The position numbers and the translations under genes were made by a program. 64,000 nt of DNA from Mangrovibacterium diazotrophicum (lineage in GTDB: Bacteria > Bacteroidota > Bacteroidia > Bacteroidales > Prolixibacteraceae): contig NZ_RAPN01000001.1 in assembly GCF_003610535.1 (NCBI RefSeq), positions 891,320 through 955,319 on the forward strand, given 5' to 3'. How positions within the stretch are numbered: the first letter of the stretch is position 1; each line of letters starts with the position of its first letter. A model generated the notes under the pieces. That model saw only the letters and a list, made by a program, of their open reading frames with translations, made no database searches and had not been told where the DNA came from. This document shows, one piece after another, positions 45,640 through 52,577 of this stretch.

Positions 45640-45809
45640 TGTTTCCCACAAATATTCGTTTGAAATCCCAATACTTACTCCTTTTTTAAGGATACTCCCA
45701 AGCTCTGATACCTTCTCTTACCATCTTTGGAGACCTGAATCATTAGCGGATTTTCCCCGTTAGCAAGGGTTTTAGACTTGTAAAGGACTACAGAAATAGA
45801 TGCTTTCAT
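45640..45809 (-). pseudogene. 5' relic of a tyrosine recombinase
   Basis: Reading from an ATG at 45809 leftward gives 'MKASISVVLYKSKTLANGEN' followed by 'PLMIQVSKDGKRRYQSLGVS', the arm-binding N-terminus of Bacteroidota phage/transposon integrases. A frame change near 45680 is needed to continue with 'KYWDFK', after which homology stops just before the AraC start. Only ~55 codons survive. It points away from the intact integrase at 46107 and looks like debris of an earlier insertion at the same place. Confidence 0.7.
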
Positions 45810-45872
45810 GATGTAACTGGTTTACATCTCGGCTTAGAAAATCGCCTAAAAGCACCCCTTTAAAACAAAAAT

Positions 45873-45899
45873 AGGAGTAAGAATAAAATTCTAACTCCT
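45873..45899. repeat. Hairpin at the left edge of the element
   Basis: AGGAGTAAGAAT and ATTCTAACTCCT pair with one mismatch around a 3-base loop, followed by TTTATTAAT. It may be a terminator toward the integrase relic. Just beyond, GTACCC (45909-45914) and GGGTAC (45920-45925) make a second small inverted repeat that could belong to an attachment site. No second copy was found in the window. Confidence 0.4.
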
Positions 45900-46047
45900 T
45901 TATTAATAGTACCCCGGACGGGTACACTACCATTGAAAAATACCAATTTAAATATTAGGCATAATACTGACTGACAATAATATAAGTTAATATTTAGTTT
46001 CTGTTTTTTCATCAAATTTCATTTATTTTCCAATTTTTTGTATCCTA

Positions 46048-46080
46048 TTTGTATCCCGACATAATTGTTTTGTATCTTTG
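46048..46080 (+). promoter_or_regulatory. Bacteroidota-type promoter of the integrase gene
   Basis: TATCTTTG (46073-46080) fits the TAnnTTTG -7 box, and TTTG at 46048-46051 is 21 bases upstream as the -33 element. The integrase ATG is 27 bases downstream. Confidence 0.6.
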
Positions 46081-46106
46081 AGAAAAGAACGGAAACCAGT
46101 TATTAA

Positions 46107-47249
46107 ATGGGAGCTAAACCAGACCAACCAAAGCACACACTAAACTATACGCCCGGCCCTGGAATGAACATTAGGCTCCGGGGAAAGAAGCTAGCCAATG
46201 GCAAGATATCACTTTACCTTGATTATTACAAAGGTTATTCCCGGAATAAGGAAGGCAAACTTCTCACCAAAAGATACACCGAGTACCTAAAAATATACCT
46301 CCTGAGCTCTCCCAAGAGTCAGGAAGATCGCAGGATCAACAAGGAGAACCTCGATCTTGCTCAAAAAATAAGGACAAAAAGGGAAAGCGACCTCAACCAC
46401 AACTCGGAAGGGTTTATTTCACCACAAAAGAAAAAGGTAAATTTCCTGGACTTCTGCGAGCAGTATAAGAAAACCTATACCAAAGGTGATCCCCGCATGA
46501 TACACTCGGCTATCGAAGCCTTCAAAGGCTTCATCTCCGACGACTTTATATCAGCTTCATCTATTGATAAAAGTGTCATGGAAAAATTCAGAGACCACCT
46601 TCTTTCAAATTACAATGGAGAAACCCCCAATTCTTATTTTAAACGATTTAAAAAAGTTCTGAATGCAGCAGTTCAAGAGGGACTCCTTTCTAAATCACCA
46701 GCAGAAGGTATACGATGTGCCAAGCCGGATGGCATACCCAAAGCTATTTTGATGCCCGAGGAAATAATTAAGCTAGCAAAAACACAATGTGGAAACCCTG
46801 AAGTAAAAAGAGCATTCTTGTTTAGCTTAAATACTGGGCTGCGTTTTATAGACATCAAAGATCTGAGGTACAAACACATTCAGAATGCCCAGGTTGTAAA
46901 ACCTCAAACCAAGACTGGTAAAACCGTCTATATAGATCTAAATTCTACGGCTCTGAAACTTATAGGTAAAATAGAAGCACCAGAAGCCCTGATATTTGAC
47001 CTACCGAGCCTTGATAGTTGCCTGAGAACAATTAAAACCTGGACAAAGCGAGCTAGCATTGAAAAAAATATTACCTGGCATTCAGCGCGTCACAGCTTTG
47101 CAACGATACTACTAATGAATAACGCCAATATCAAAACGGTCAGCGGACTCCTTGGGCACTCGAAGCTTGACCACACACAAAAATACACCCACCTTGTCGA
47201 CGAATTAAAGAAAAAGGCAGTCGACAGCCTGCCAGACATCAACTTATAA
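46107..47249 (+). CDS. Tyrosine recombinase (element integrase)
   Basis: 380 residues. N-terminal arm-type domain ('MNIRLRGKKLANGKISLYLDYYKGY'), SAM-like core-binding domain (~110-205) and catalytic domain with Arg in 'LNTGLRFIDIKDL', Lys in 'QTKTGKTVYI', His-x-x-Arg in 'TWHSARHSFA', His in 'LLGHSKLDHT' and the nucleophile Tyr in 'QKYTHLV'. All catalytic residues are in place, so it should be active. It is the first gene of the integrated element. Confidence 0.93.
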   Translation: MGAKPDQPKHTLNYTPGPGMNIRLRGKKLANGKISLYLDYYKGYSRNKEGKLLTKRYTEYLKIYLLSSPKSQEDRRINKENLDLAQKIRTKRESDLNHNSEGFISPQKKKVNFLDFCEQYKKTYTKGDPRMIHSAIEAFKGFISDDFISASSIDKSVMEKFRDHLLSNYNGETPNSYFKRFKKVLNAAVQEGLLSKSPAEGIRCAKPDGIPKAILMPEEIIKLAKTQCGNPEVKRAFLFSLNTGLRFIDIKDLRYKHIQNAQVVKPQTKTGKTVYIDLNSTALKLIGKIEAPEALIFDLPSLDSCLRTIKTWTKRASIEKNITWHSARHSFATILLMNNANIKTVSGLLGHSKLDHTQKYTHLVDELKKKAVDSLPDINL

Positions 47250-47263
47250 GCTTAGGAAGAAAA

Positions 47264-48130
47264 ATGAAAGAAACCATGTCTCTCGATGAGTTTTTAGCAC
47301 TTAAAAACTTATCCGCTAACCAGCTATGGGATTCCTTAGGTGAAGCCCCATCGTTCTTGCACAAATCAATCTTAAAATTAATTGAAAATAACCCGGAAAA
47401 TGCAGAATCTCTAATAGAGCATGTTGTTAGGCTTATTTTTAGGCTTGATGAGATTAAAAGGATAAAATTTTTAGTTGGCTATTTGATCCTCATCAAACGA
47501 TCTACCCCCATAGATGTGATACTTGCTCGCAGAATTTCAAATTATCTCGAAACCATAAGGACATTGGAAAGTGACCTGGCATTTGCACTGAGGGTAACCG
47601 AAGATCAGCTTAAAGAAAAGACATTTCATGCGTCGGAATTTTATGCTTCATCGTTTGCCAAAAGGAAGAAGCACATCATATTCCGTATGTTTATACCTAA
47701 CATGACCAGGGGCCAAATCAGAGAATTGTACAATGGACTTGTTCAATTAAAATGTATTCCTGGGCCCAAAGTGACTAGCGGTAGTACGCACGATAATATG
47801 ACCTACAAAAAGTTTACACAGCTTTTTTACAGGGATAGCAGAGCAATTACAGATTGGGGTTCAGGGAAGATTCCGTGGATTGCGGTATCCTCGAAAAACA
47901 ACCAGCCCAACAAAAAAGCATTGTTGGATCTATTTTGTCTTCTGAGAGACATGGGCTTAGTTCAAAAAAATATTAGTGATTTGGATCTTTTCAATATACT
48001 TGAAATGAATTTTTGCCAATCCAATGGACAGGACTTGACCAAATTCACACATTCCAACAAGGGAAACTCCCTTAATCCAAAGTCAGAACTTCATCAGGAC
48101 TTCTGTCGCCTCGTACAACACATCACCTAA
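47264..48130 (+). CDS. Unknown element protein downstream of the integrase
   Basis: 288 residues, 14 bases after the integrase stop with an AGGAAG leader, so probably co-transcribed. Mostly helical, no signal peptide or membrane helix. The C-terminal third ('YKKFTQLFYRDSRAITDWG...KKALLDLFCLLRDMGLVQKNI') has a loose likeness to RteC-type regulators of Bacteroidota conjugative elements, but this is weak. No catalytic motif is seen. A terminator follows. Confidence 0.6.
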   Translation: MKETMSLDEFLALKNLSANQLWDSLGEAPSFLHKSILKLIENNPENAESLIEHVVRLIFRLDEIKRIKFLVGYLILIKRSTPIDVILARRISNYLETIRTLESDLAFALRVTEDQLKEKTFHASEFYASSFAKRKKHIIFRMFIPNMTRGQIRELYNGLVQLKCIPGPKVTSGSTHDNMTYKKFTQLFYRDSRAITDWGSGKIPWIAVSSKNNQPNKKALLDLFCLLRDMGLVQKNISDLDLFNILEMNFCQSNGQDLTKFTHSNKGNSLNPKSELHQDFCRLVQHIT

Positions 48131-48153
48131 CTAGTCAAAGACCTTCATATCAG

Positions 48154-48185
48154 ATAGCTTACAATTTATTGTAAGCTATTTTCTT
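48154..48185 (+). terminator. Terminator after the integrase transcript
   Basis: ATAGCTTACAA (48154-48164) and TTGTAAGCTAT (48169-48179) form a perfect 11-bp stem with a 4-base loop followed by TTTCTT, 24 bases after the stop codon. Confidence 0.85.
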
Positions 48186-48258
48186 GCCAATTGTTTCTTC
48201 CGACCTTGCCGATGAATTCATTTTTTAGTTCTCGTTACCACTGGTAATAGTTTTAACT

Positions 48259-48278
48259 AAAGAAGACCGGTCTTCTTT
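48259..48278. promoter_or_regulatory. 20-bp perfect palindrome before the excisionase-like gene
   Basis: AAAGAAGACCGGTCTTCTTT ends 14 bases upstream of the start codon at 48293. It has no loop, so it looks like the binding site of a dimeric protein rather than a terminator. The helix-turn-helix protein encoded directly downstream is a candidate ligand. Confidence 0.55.
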
Positions 48279-48292
48279 CATTTTAGTTTCAA

Positions 48293-48598
48293 ATGAAAGA
48301 TTTAAATTTTTTGATCATGGAGCGATTGGAAAACATCGAATCACTCCTCTTGGCACACCAAGGTACGCTGACCTTAACACAGGCGGCAGAGTTTACCGGG
48401 CTTTCAAAAAGCACCCTGTACAAACTAACCGCGTCAGCTAATATTCCGCACTACAAGTGCGGGAAGATCATCTATTTTGATCGGGAAGAGCTGGAAGCGT
48501 GGATGAAAAGAAACCCAGTAAAAATGAGTGAAGAAACTGATGCTGAAGCGTCAAAGTATGTAACGCTTAACAATGGAGGAAATAAGGCATGGAAATAG
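48293..48598 (+). CDS. Excisionase-like helix-turn-helix protein
   Basis: 101 residues; an in-frame ATG at 48317 is an alternative start. 'LTLTQAAEFTGLSKSTLYKL' plus 'IPHYKCGKIIYFDREELEAWM' is the MerR/HTH_17 excisionase pattern of Bacteroidota mobile elements. Likely an accessory factor for excision or a regulator of the replication genes that follow. It overlaps the next gene by 10 bases. Confidence 0.88.
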   Translation: MKDLNFLIMERLENIESLLLAHQGTLTLTQAAEFTGLSKSTLYKLTASANIPHYKCGKIIYFDREELEAWMKRNPVKMSEETDAEASKYVTLNNGGNKAWK

Positions 48599-49014
48599 TA
48601 AAACTAACATCAAAATCGAGGAATTTAAACACATACACTTCAAGCCAGAATCTAAATTTCCTTTGTCGCCTGACAAGACTCATCTTCTTGGATGAGAACT
48701 TCAACTACGATGAAAAGATGTCTTTGATCGGATTTATCTTAGACTATCGGAAACTGCTAATTTATTACAGAGACTATGCTGAAAGTGGATCGATCGATAG
48801 CTATGAATGGCTAACATCAAAACTTGAATCCTTCTTTGATTATCTACAAGAATTTGAGGATTTAATAAGCCAATTATCTCTGGTGATTTCTACCCAGCAA
48901 TTTTTGACTGAAGACGATTACATGGAAAATCATTGGGCGCTGAGGACACTCTGCTCATTTCGTCGGATCTTCGAGGAAGACATGAAACAACTAGGGCTAT
49001 ATGACTTTGACTAA
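48589..49014 (+). CDS. Unknown small element protein
   Basis: 141 residues, soluble, acidic and helix-rich ('FNYDEKMSLIGFILDYRKLLIYYRDYAESGSIDSYEW'). No family recognised. It overlaps its neighbours on both sides (10 and 14 bases), so it belongs to the same transcript as the excisionase-like gene. Confidence 0.65.
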   Translation: MEIVKLTSKSRNLNTYTSSQNLNFLCRLTRLIFLDENFNYDEKMSLIGFILDYRKLLIYYRDYAESGSIDSYEWLTSKLESFFDYLQEFEDLISQLSLVISTQQFLTEDDYMENHWALRTLCSFRRIFEEDMKQLGLYDFD

Positions 49015-49528
49015 TTACCTAGTAAGCAAAAAGTTCGAGGAACTGACTGCCAAATACCGGTTTGAAATAGTCGCCTATACAACGGAGCATGTTAAATTCC
49101 ATGTATTGTTAATGAACAAAAGAAAACCCAATCGTGGCGGATTGTCGATAAACTTTGTTCCACGACCTAGCAATTGGGGCGGACAGGAAATGCCTGATAT
49201 GGCATTCACTAAAGGATCTGAAAATATCAGCAGTATTATATTTCCTGAGCCGGGCCTGCCATATGGGTATGGAGACATTAAAGGTACCGACGACGCTTTA
49301 AGCGTAATTCTCAATGACGATTTCAGTATTTGCGGTATTACCACGATTGAGATTTTCAAGCGGAAAAACATCTGGATTGAGCTAGTGGAAGTTGAGCTCG
49401 ATCATGAGCTTGACTTTCTTCGAAAATCAGCCTTTAATTTGATCGTGGAATTAAAACAAAAAGCAGGGGGATTTCCTCCTGCTTTTCCTTTTGCCTTATT
49501 AAGTGGGATGAGTACCCAAATTTTGTAA
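49001..49528 (+). CDS. Unknown element protein
   Basis: 175 residues, no signal peptide. Predicted alpha/beta with 'RFEIVAYTTEHVKFHVLLMNKRK' and 'FPEPGLPYGYGDIKGTDDAL'. No family recognised. The last ~25 codons lie over a hairpin (49458-49486) that looks like a terminator, so the protein's tail is probably not conserved. Confidence 0.6.
   Translation: MTLTNYLVSKKFEELTAKYRFEIVAYTTEHVKFHVLLMNKRKPNRGGLSINFVPRPSNWGGQEMPDMAFTKGSENISSIIFPEPGLPYGYGDIKGTDDALSVILNDDFSICGITTIEIFKRKNIWIELVEVELDHELDFLRKSAFNLIVELKQKAGGFPPAFPFALLSGMSTQIL
49458..49490 (+). terminator. Terminator-like hairpin inside the end of a reading frame
   Basis: AAAAGCAGG and CCTGCTTTT with additional G/C pairs form a stem with few loop bases, followed by CCTTTT. 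It lies inside the 3' part of the 49001-49528 frame. Confidence 0.6.
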
Positions 49529-49636
49529 CCAACAATAGTTTTAAATAATGTACAACACCTTAAAGCTAGTACTGACAAACGATTTTGATCCAAGTATAAC
49601 TTCTCTTAATGTCACACCTTCAAAATCTGATGCCCT

Positions 49637-50698
49637 ATGAAACTAAAACCAAATTTCGGCAATTTAACTGATCCTTCGTTAATTAAGGACCATTTCGAAG
49701 AATTAGAATGCAAGGCGGAATCAGGCGTCGAGAAAATCGGATTATTTGCAGTAAAATCCGCCAATAATTGGATTGAGCAGGCAAAACATACACCTATCCC
49801 GTTGATGTTATTCGGGGAGTTTTGGCACCAAAACGAAGTGTGTATTTTATTTGCTGACACTAACTTAGGAAAATCAATTTTAGCTGTTCAAATTGCCAAC
49901 AGTATTAGCAGAGGTAGTCAGATTCCTGGATTTAAACTTGAAGCACCCAGCCAAAAGGTGTCATACTTTGACTTTGAGTTGTCTGCTAAACAATTTGAGG
50001 CTAGGTATTCAATCAAAAACGAAGCTCTTCAAATTTTCGAACAGCACTACACTTTCAGCCCAAACCTGATTCGGATTGAGATCGACCCGGAAGCAGAAAT
50101 GCCTAATGAGCAAACCTTTGAAGATTATCTGTTTGAATCATTGGAGCAAAGTATAATTCACTCAGGAGCAAAGGTTTTGATTATTGACAATATCACATAC
50201 CTAAAGACCGCTACCGAAACGGCCAAAGATGCTTTGCCTTTGATGAAACAACTAATCGCACTAAAGAACAAGTATAAAATTTCAATATTGGCACTGGCAC
50301 ACACGCCGAAACGAGATTTATCAAAACCTATTACCAGGAATGATTTACAGGGTAGTAAGATGCTGATAAATTTTGTTGATAGCTGCTTTGCTATTGGAGA
50401 GAGTCACATAGATAAGAATTTGCGATACCTGAAACAGATTAAGGCCCGGAACACTGAGATAGTCTACGACACGGAAAATGTTGCTGTTTGTCAGATTCAA
50501 AAGCAGTGCAACTTCCTTCAGTTTGAATTTATCGACTTCGGAGCCGAGCGGAAGCACCTTCGAGAAATAACGGAAAAAGATCGTTCAACTCTAATTGAAA
50601 AGGCTAAGGAGCTTAGCCAGCAAGGTAAAACGCAAAGAGATATTGCGAGTGAACTTGGTCTTTCGGTTGGTGCCGTGAATAAGTATTTAAAAAAATAA
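49637..50698 (+). CDS. RepA/AAA_25-type ATPase of the mobile element
   Basis: 353 residues of RecA-like fold: Walker A 'LFADTNLGKSILAVQIANSI' near residue 75, 'SYFDFELSAKQFEARY', Walker B 'KVLIIDNITYLKT' near 182, and 'ALAHTPKR' as sensor. The last 35 residues are a helix-turn-helix ('GKTQRDIASELGLSVGAVNKYL'). Such proteins are replicative helicases or initiators of integrative elements. The hexamer repeats directly downstream may be its own binding site. Confidence 0.82.
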   Translation: MKLKPNFGNLTDPSLIKDHFEELECKAESGVEKIGLFAVKSANNWIEQAKHTPIPLMLFGEFWHQNEVCILFADTNLGKSILAVQIANSISRGSQIPGFKLEAPSQKVSYFDFELSAKQFEARYSIKNEALQIFEQHYTFSPNLIRIEIDPEAEMPNEQTFEDYLFESLEQSIIHSGAKVLIIDNITYLKTATETAKDALPLMKQLIALKNKYKISILALAHTPKRDLSKPITRNDLQGSKMLINFVDSCFAIGESHIDKNLRYLKQIKARNTEIVYDTENVAVCQIQKQCNFLQFEFIDFGAERKHLREITEKDRSTLIEKAKELSQQGKTQRDIASELGLSVGAVNKYLKK

Positions 50699-50700
50699 GT

Positions 50701-50751
50701 GTTCACGATGTTCACATCGTGAACACCATGAACATCGTGAACATTGTGAAC
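50701..50751. repeat. Six hexamers at exact 9-bp spacing
   Basis: Hexamers begin at 50701, 50710, 50719, 50728, 50737 and 50746: two GTTCAC followed by four in the opposite orientation (GTGAAC, once ATGAAC). The 3-base spacers are GAT, ATC, ACC, ATC, ATT. The block lies between the ATPase and primase-like genes. Such iteron-like arrays bind initiator proteins or autoregulators. No copy elsewhere in the window was noticed. Confidence 0.7.
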
Positions 50752-50768
50752 GCAAATAGAAAACTAAC

Positions 50769-51938
50769 ATGCAGTATTATAGATATATACTTGATAAAAG
50801 TAGTCGGAAGTTTATCTGTCCGGATTGTGGAAAGAAACGGTTTGTGAGATACGTTGATATTGAAACCGGGAACTATCTACCCGAAAAATATGGTAGGTGT
50901 GACAAAGGTGATGGTCACCATTTCCTCGATCCTTATTCAGATGGCTATGCCCAGGAATGTAGTCGATCAGACAACAAGGACGATTGGAAGCCACCAAAAC
51001 CGAAGCCTGCCTCAACCATCCCAGTTTACTTTGATTTTGAAACCTTCAAAAAAACACTGAAGGGATACGAGCAAAACACGTTCATTCAAAATCTCATGGG
51101 GCGTATTGCTTATCCGTTTGATGTTGATGAAATGACAAAGGTGGTTGAATTATATCGACTAGGAACTATTACTAAAGGATATAGAGCAGGAGCCGTTACG
51201 TTCCCCTTTATTGATATCACAGGTAATGTTCGAGCGATCCAGGTTAAACAATTCGATGAATCTAATCACACCACTGGAACCGACTTTTTACATTCAATTA
51301 TTGAAAAAGATTGCATCAGGAACAATCAGCCATTACCGGATTGGCTGAAGGCCTACAAAGCCCAAGAAAAGCGTATTTCATGCCTGTTTGGGGAACATCT
51401 ACTAGGCCACAAGGCATCTGGTCCGGTAGCGTTGGTTGAAGCCCCCAAAACGGCTATTTATGGTGCGTTATATTTCCCGAAAATTACTTGGCTGGCGGTA
51501 TACAATAAAAGCAGCTTCTCGATTGATAAATTAAAAGTATTGGCTGGCCGTAGCGTGTATGTCTTTCCCGATCTATCCAGAGATGGCAGCACCTTTGCAG
51601 AATGGCAAGCCAAGGCCGAGCAGTACCAAGAGCAGTTACCTGGCACCCGGTTTATATTTTCTGATTTACTTGAAAAGTTCGCCCCTAAGCAGGACAAGGA
51701 AAACGGAAACGATATTGCGGATTATCTAATTCAACAGGATTGGAAGGAATATCGGGAATGTGATTTTTGTGAAAAAAGTGAAGCGCCAAAAACAACTTTT
51801 TCCCCCACCCCTGAGCAAGTATACCAAGCCTTTTCAGTTGCTATTTGTGAAGGATGCCCGCCAACAGCGTTTTGCGTGCCTGAGTTTTGCCCGAAGGCAG
51901 CAGAGTTTCTACCCGAAACGACAAAATCAAAGATTTAA
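50769..51938 (+). CDS. DUF6371-type primase-like protein
   Basis: 389 residues. The N-terminus has a zinc-ribbon-like pair ('FICPDCGKKRFVRY' and 'YGRCDKGDGHHFLDP', with a later 'AQECSRSD'). The middle ('GAVTFPFIDITGNVRAIQVKQFD', 'SGPVALVEAPKTAIYGALYF', 'VYVFPDLSRDGSTFAEWQAKAE') resembles the toprim-like DUF6371 proteins of Bacteroidota elements. It probably primes DNA with the upstream ATPase. The C-terminal ~40 residues contain six Cys ('CDFCEKSE', 'ICEGCPPTAFCVPEFCP') and may be altered, because the helicase relic begins in another frame there. Confidence 0.78.
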   Translation: MQYYRYILDKSSRKFICPDCGKKRFVRYVDIETGNYLPEKYGRCDKGDGHHFLDPYSDGYAQECSRSDNKDDWKPPKPKPASTIPVYFDFETFKKTLKGYEQNTFIQNLMGRIAYPFDVDEMTKVVELYRLGTITKGYRAGAVTFPFIDITGNVRAIQVKQFDESNHTTGTDFLHSIIEKDCIRNNQPLPDWLKAYKAQEKRISCLFGEHLLGHKASGPVALVEAPKTAIYGALYFPKITWLAVYNKSSFSIDKLKVLAGRSVYVFPDLSRDGSTFAEWQAKAEQYQEQLPGTRFIFSDLLEKFAPKQDKENGNDIADYLIQQDWKEYRECDFCEKSEAPKTTFSPTPEQVYQAFSVAICEGCPPTAFCVPEFCPKAAEFLPETTKSKI

Positions 51939-51949
51939 ACAGGAAACTG

Positions 51950-52250
51950 TAAAATCTATCATTGCTGCCCGTCGGTTAAAAAGCTTCGCCAAAGAGCTTA
52001 ATATAACTGTTTAGCGCTTTCTCAATTATCCCGCGATAAAGATAATCCTAAGCCATATAAAAGCCGGCTAAGAGGCTCTGATCGGATTGAGGAGGCTGCT
52101 GATATTGTTATCCTTTTATTTAGACATGAAGCATACTGCATTGCTGAATTCAGCGATCCACTCATCGGTATGCTTGCAAGGGAATGGCGGAAGTCGCTGT
52201 CGCGAAGGGTCGTACGTGGAGGATGGAGTTTAAAAGCATCGCAATGCAAA
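51950..52250 (+). pseudogene. Remnant of a DnaB-type replicative helicase (C-terminal part)
   Basis: Three successive frames together spell the end of an SF4 helicase: 'SIIAARRLKSFAKELNITV' to 52014, a one-base loss, then 'ALSQLSRDKDNPKPYKSRLR' continuing with 'GSDRIEEAADIVILLFRHEAY' to about 52150, and after a second shift near 52170 'KGMAEVAVAKGR'. These match the DnaB blocks ALSQLSR, SGxIEQDADxVxFxYR and KGxAExIxxKxRxG. Walker A and B parts are missing. The gene is dead by truncation and two frameshifts. Confidence 0.8.
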
Positions 52251-52519
52251 TGAAAAGTCCTTCGGAAGTGACTCCAACAGGTAGCAAGACCAAGCTAATT
52301 GAGTCGCTCGCTCTGAAACAAATCGACAATATTGGTATCGACGAGTTTTTAGGGGAGATCGCTGCATGGCAGCAAAGTGGTCAAATTACTAAAAAAGAGG
52401 CCTACAAGATCCGGACGTTCATTAAGGAAAGAAGCTCTGAACCATATCCGCTCGCTGAAAATGAACTGATACGAGAACTAAATTTAAAGATTAAAGCAGC
52501 GGCAAAGTATGAAGTTTAA
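52184..52519 (+). CDS. Open 3' tail downstream of the helicase relic
   Basis: 111 codons, starting inside the helicase relic ('MAEVAVAKGRTWRMEFKSIA' is the helicase end). The rest ('KLIESLALKQIDNIGIDEFLGEIAAWQQSGQITKKEAYKI') is a charged helical tail with no family recognised. It is probably the C-terminal extension of the lost helicase gene rather than an independent gene. Confidence 0.4.
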   Translation: MAEVAVAKGRTWRMEFKSIAMQMKSPSEVTPTGSKTKLIESLALKQIDNIGIDEFLGEIAAWQQSGQITKKEAYKIRTFIKERSSEPYPLAENELIRELNLKIKAAAKYEV

Positions 52520-52577
52520 GATGTTCCCAGTTACCGTATTAGTATACTTCCTTGCAATGGGAAAAAGCAAAGCCTAG

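Noticed and set aside
45873..45925. The small inverted repeats as a tRNA-derived attachment site
   Set aside because: No tRNA fold or tRNA 3' end could be found here.
50701..50751. The hexamer block as a CRISPR array
   Set aside because: Period of 9 bp with 3-base spacers; no spacer-sized unique sequence and no cas gene in the window.
50728..50768. The hexamer block as an upstream extension of the primase-like gene
   Set aside because: The ATG at 50728 is out of frame with the gene starting at 50769.
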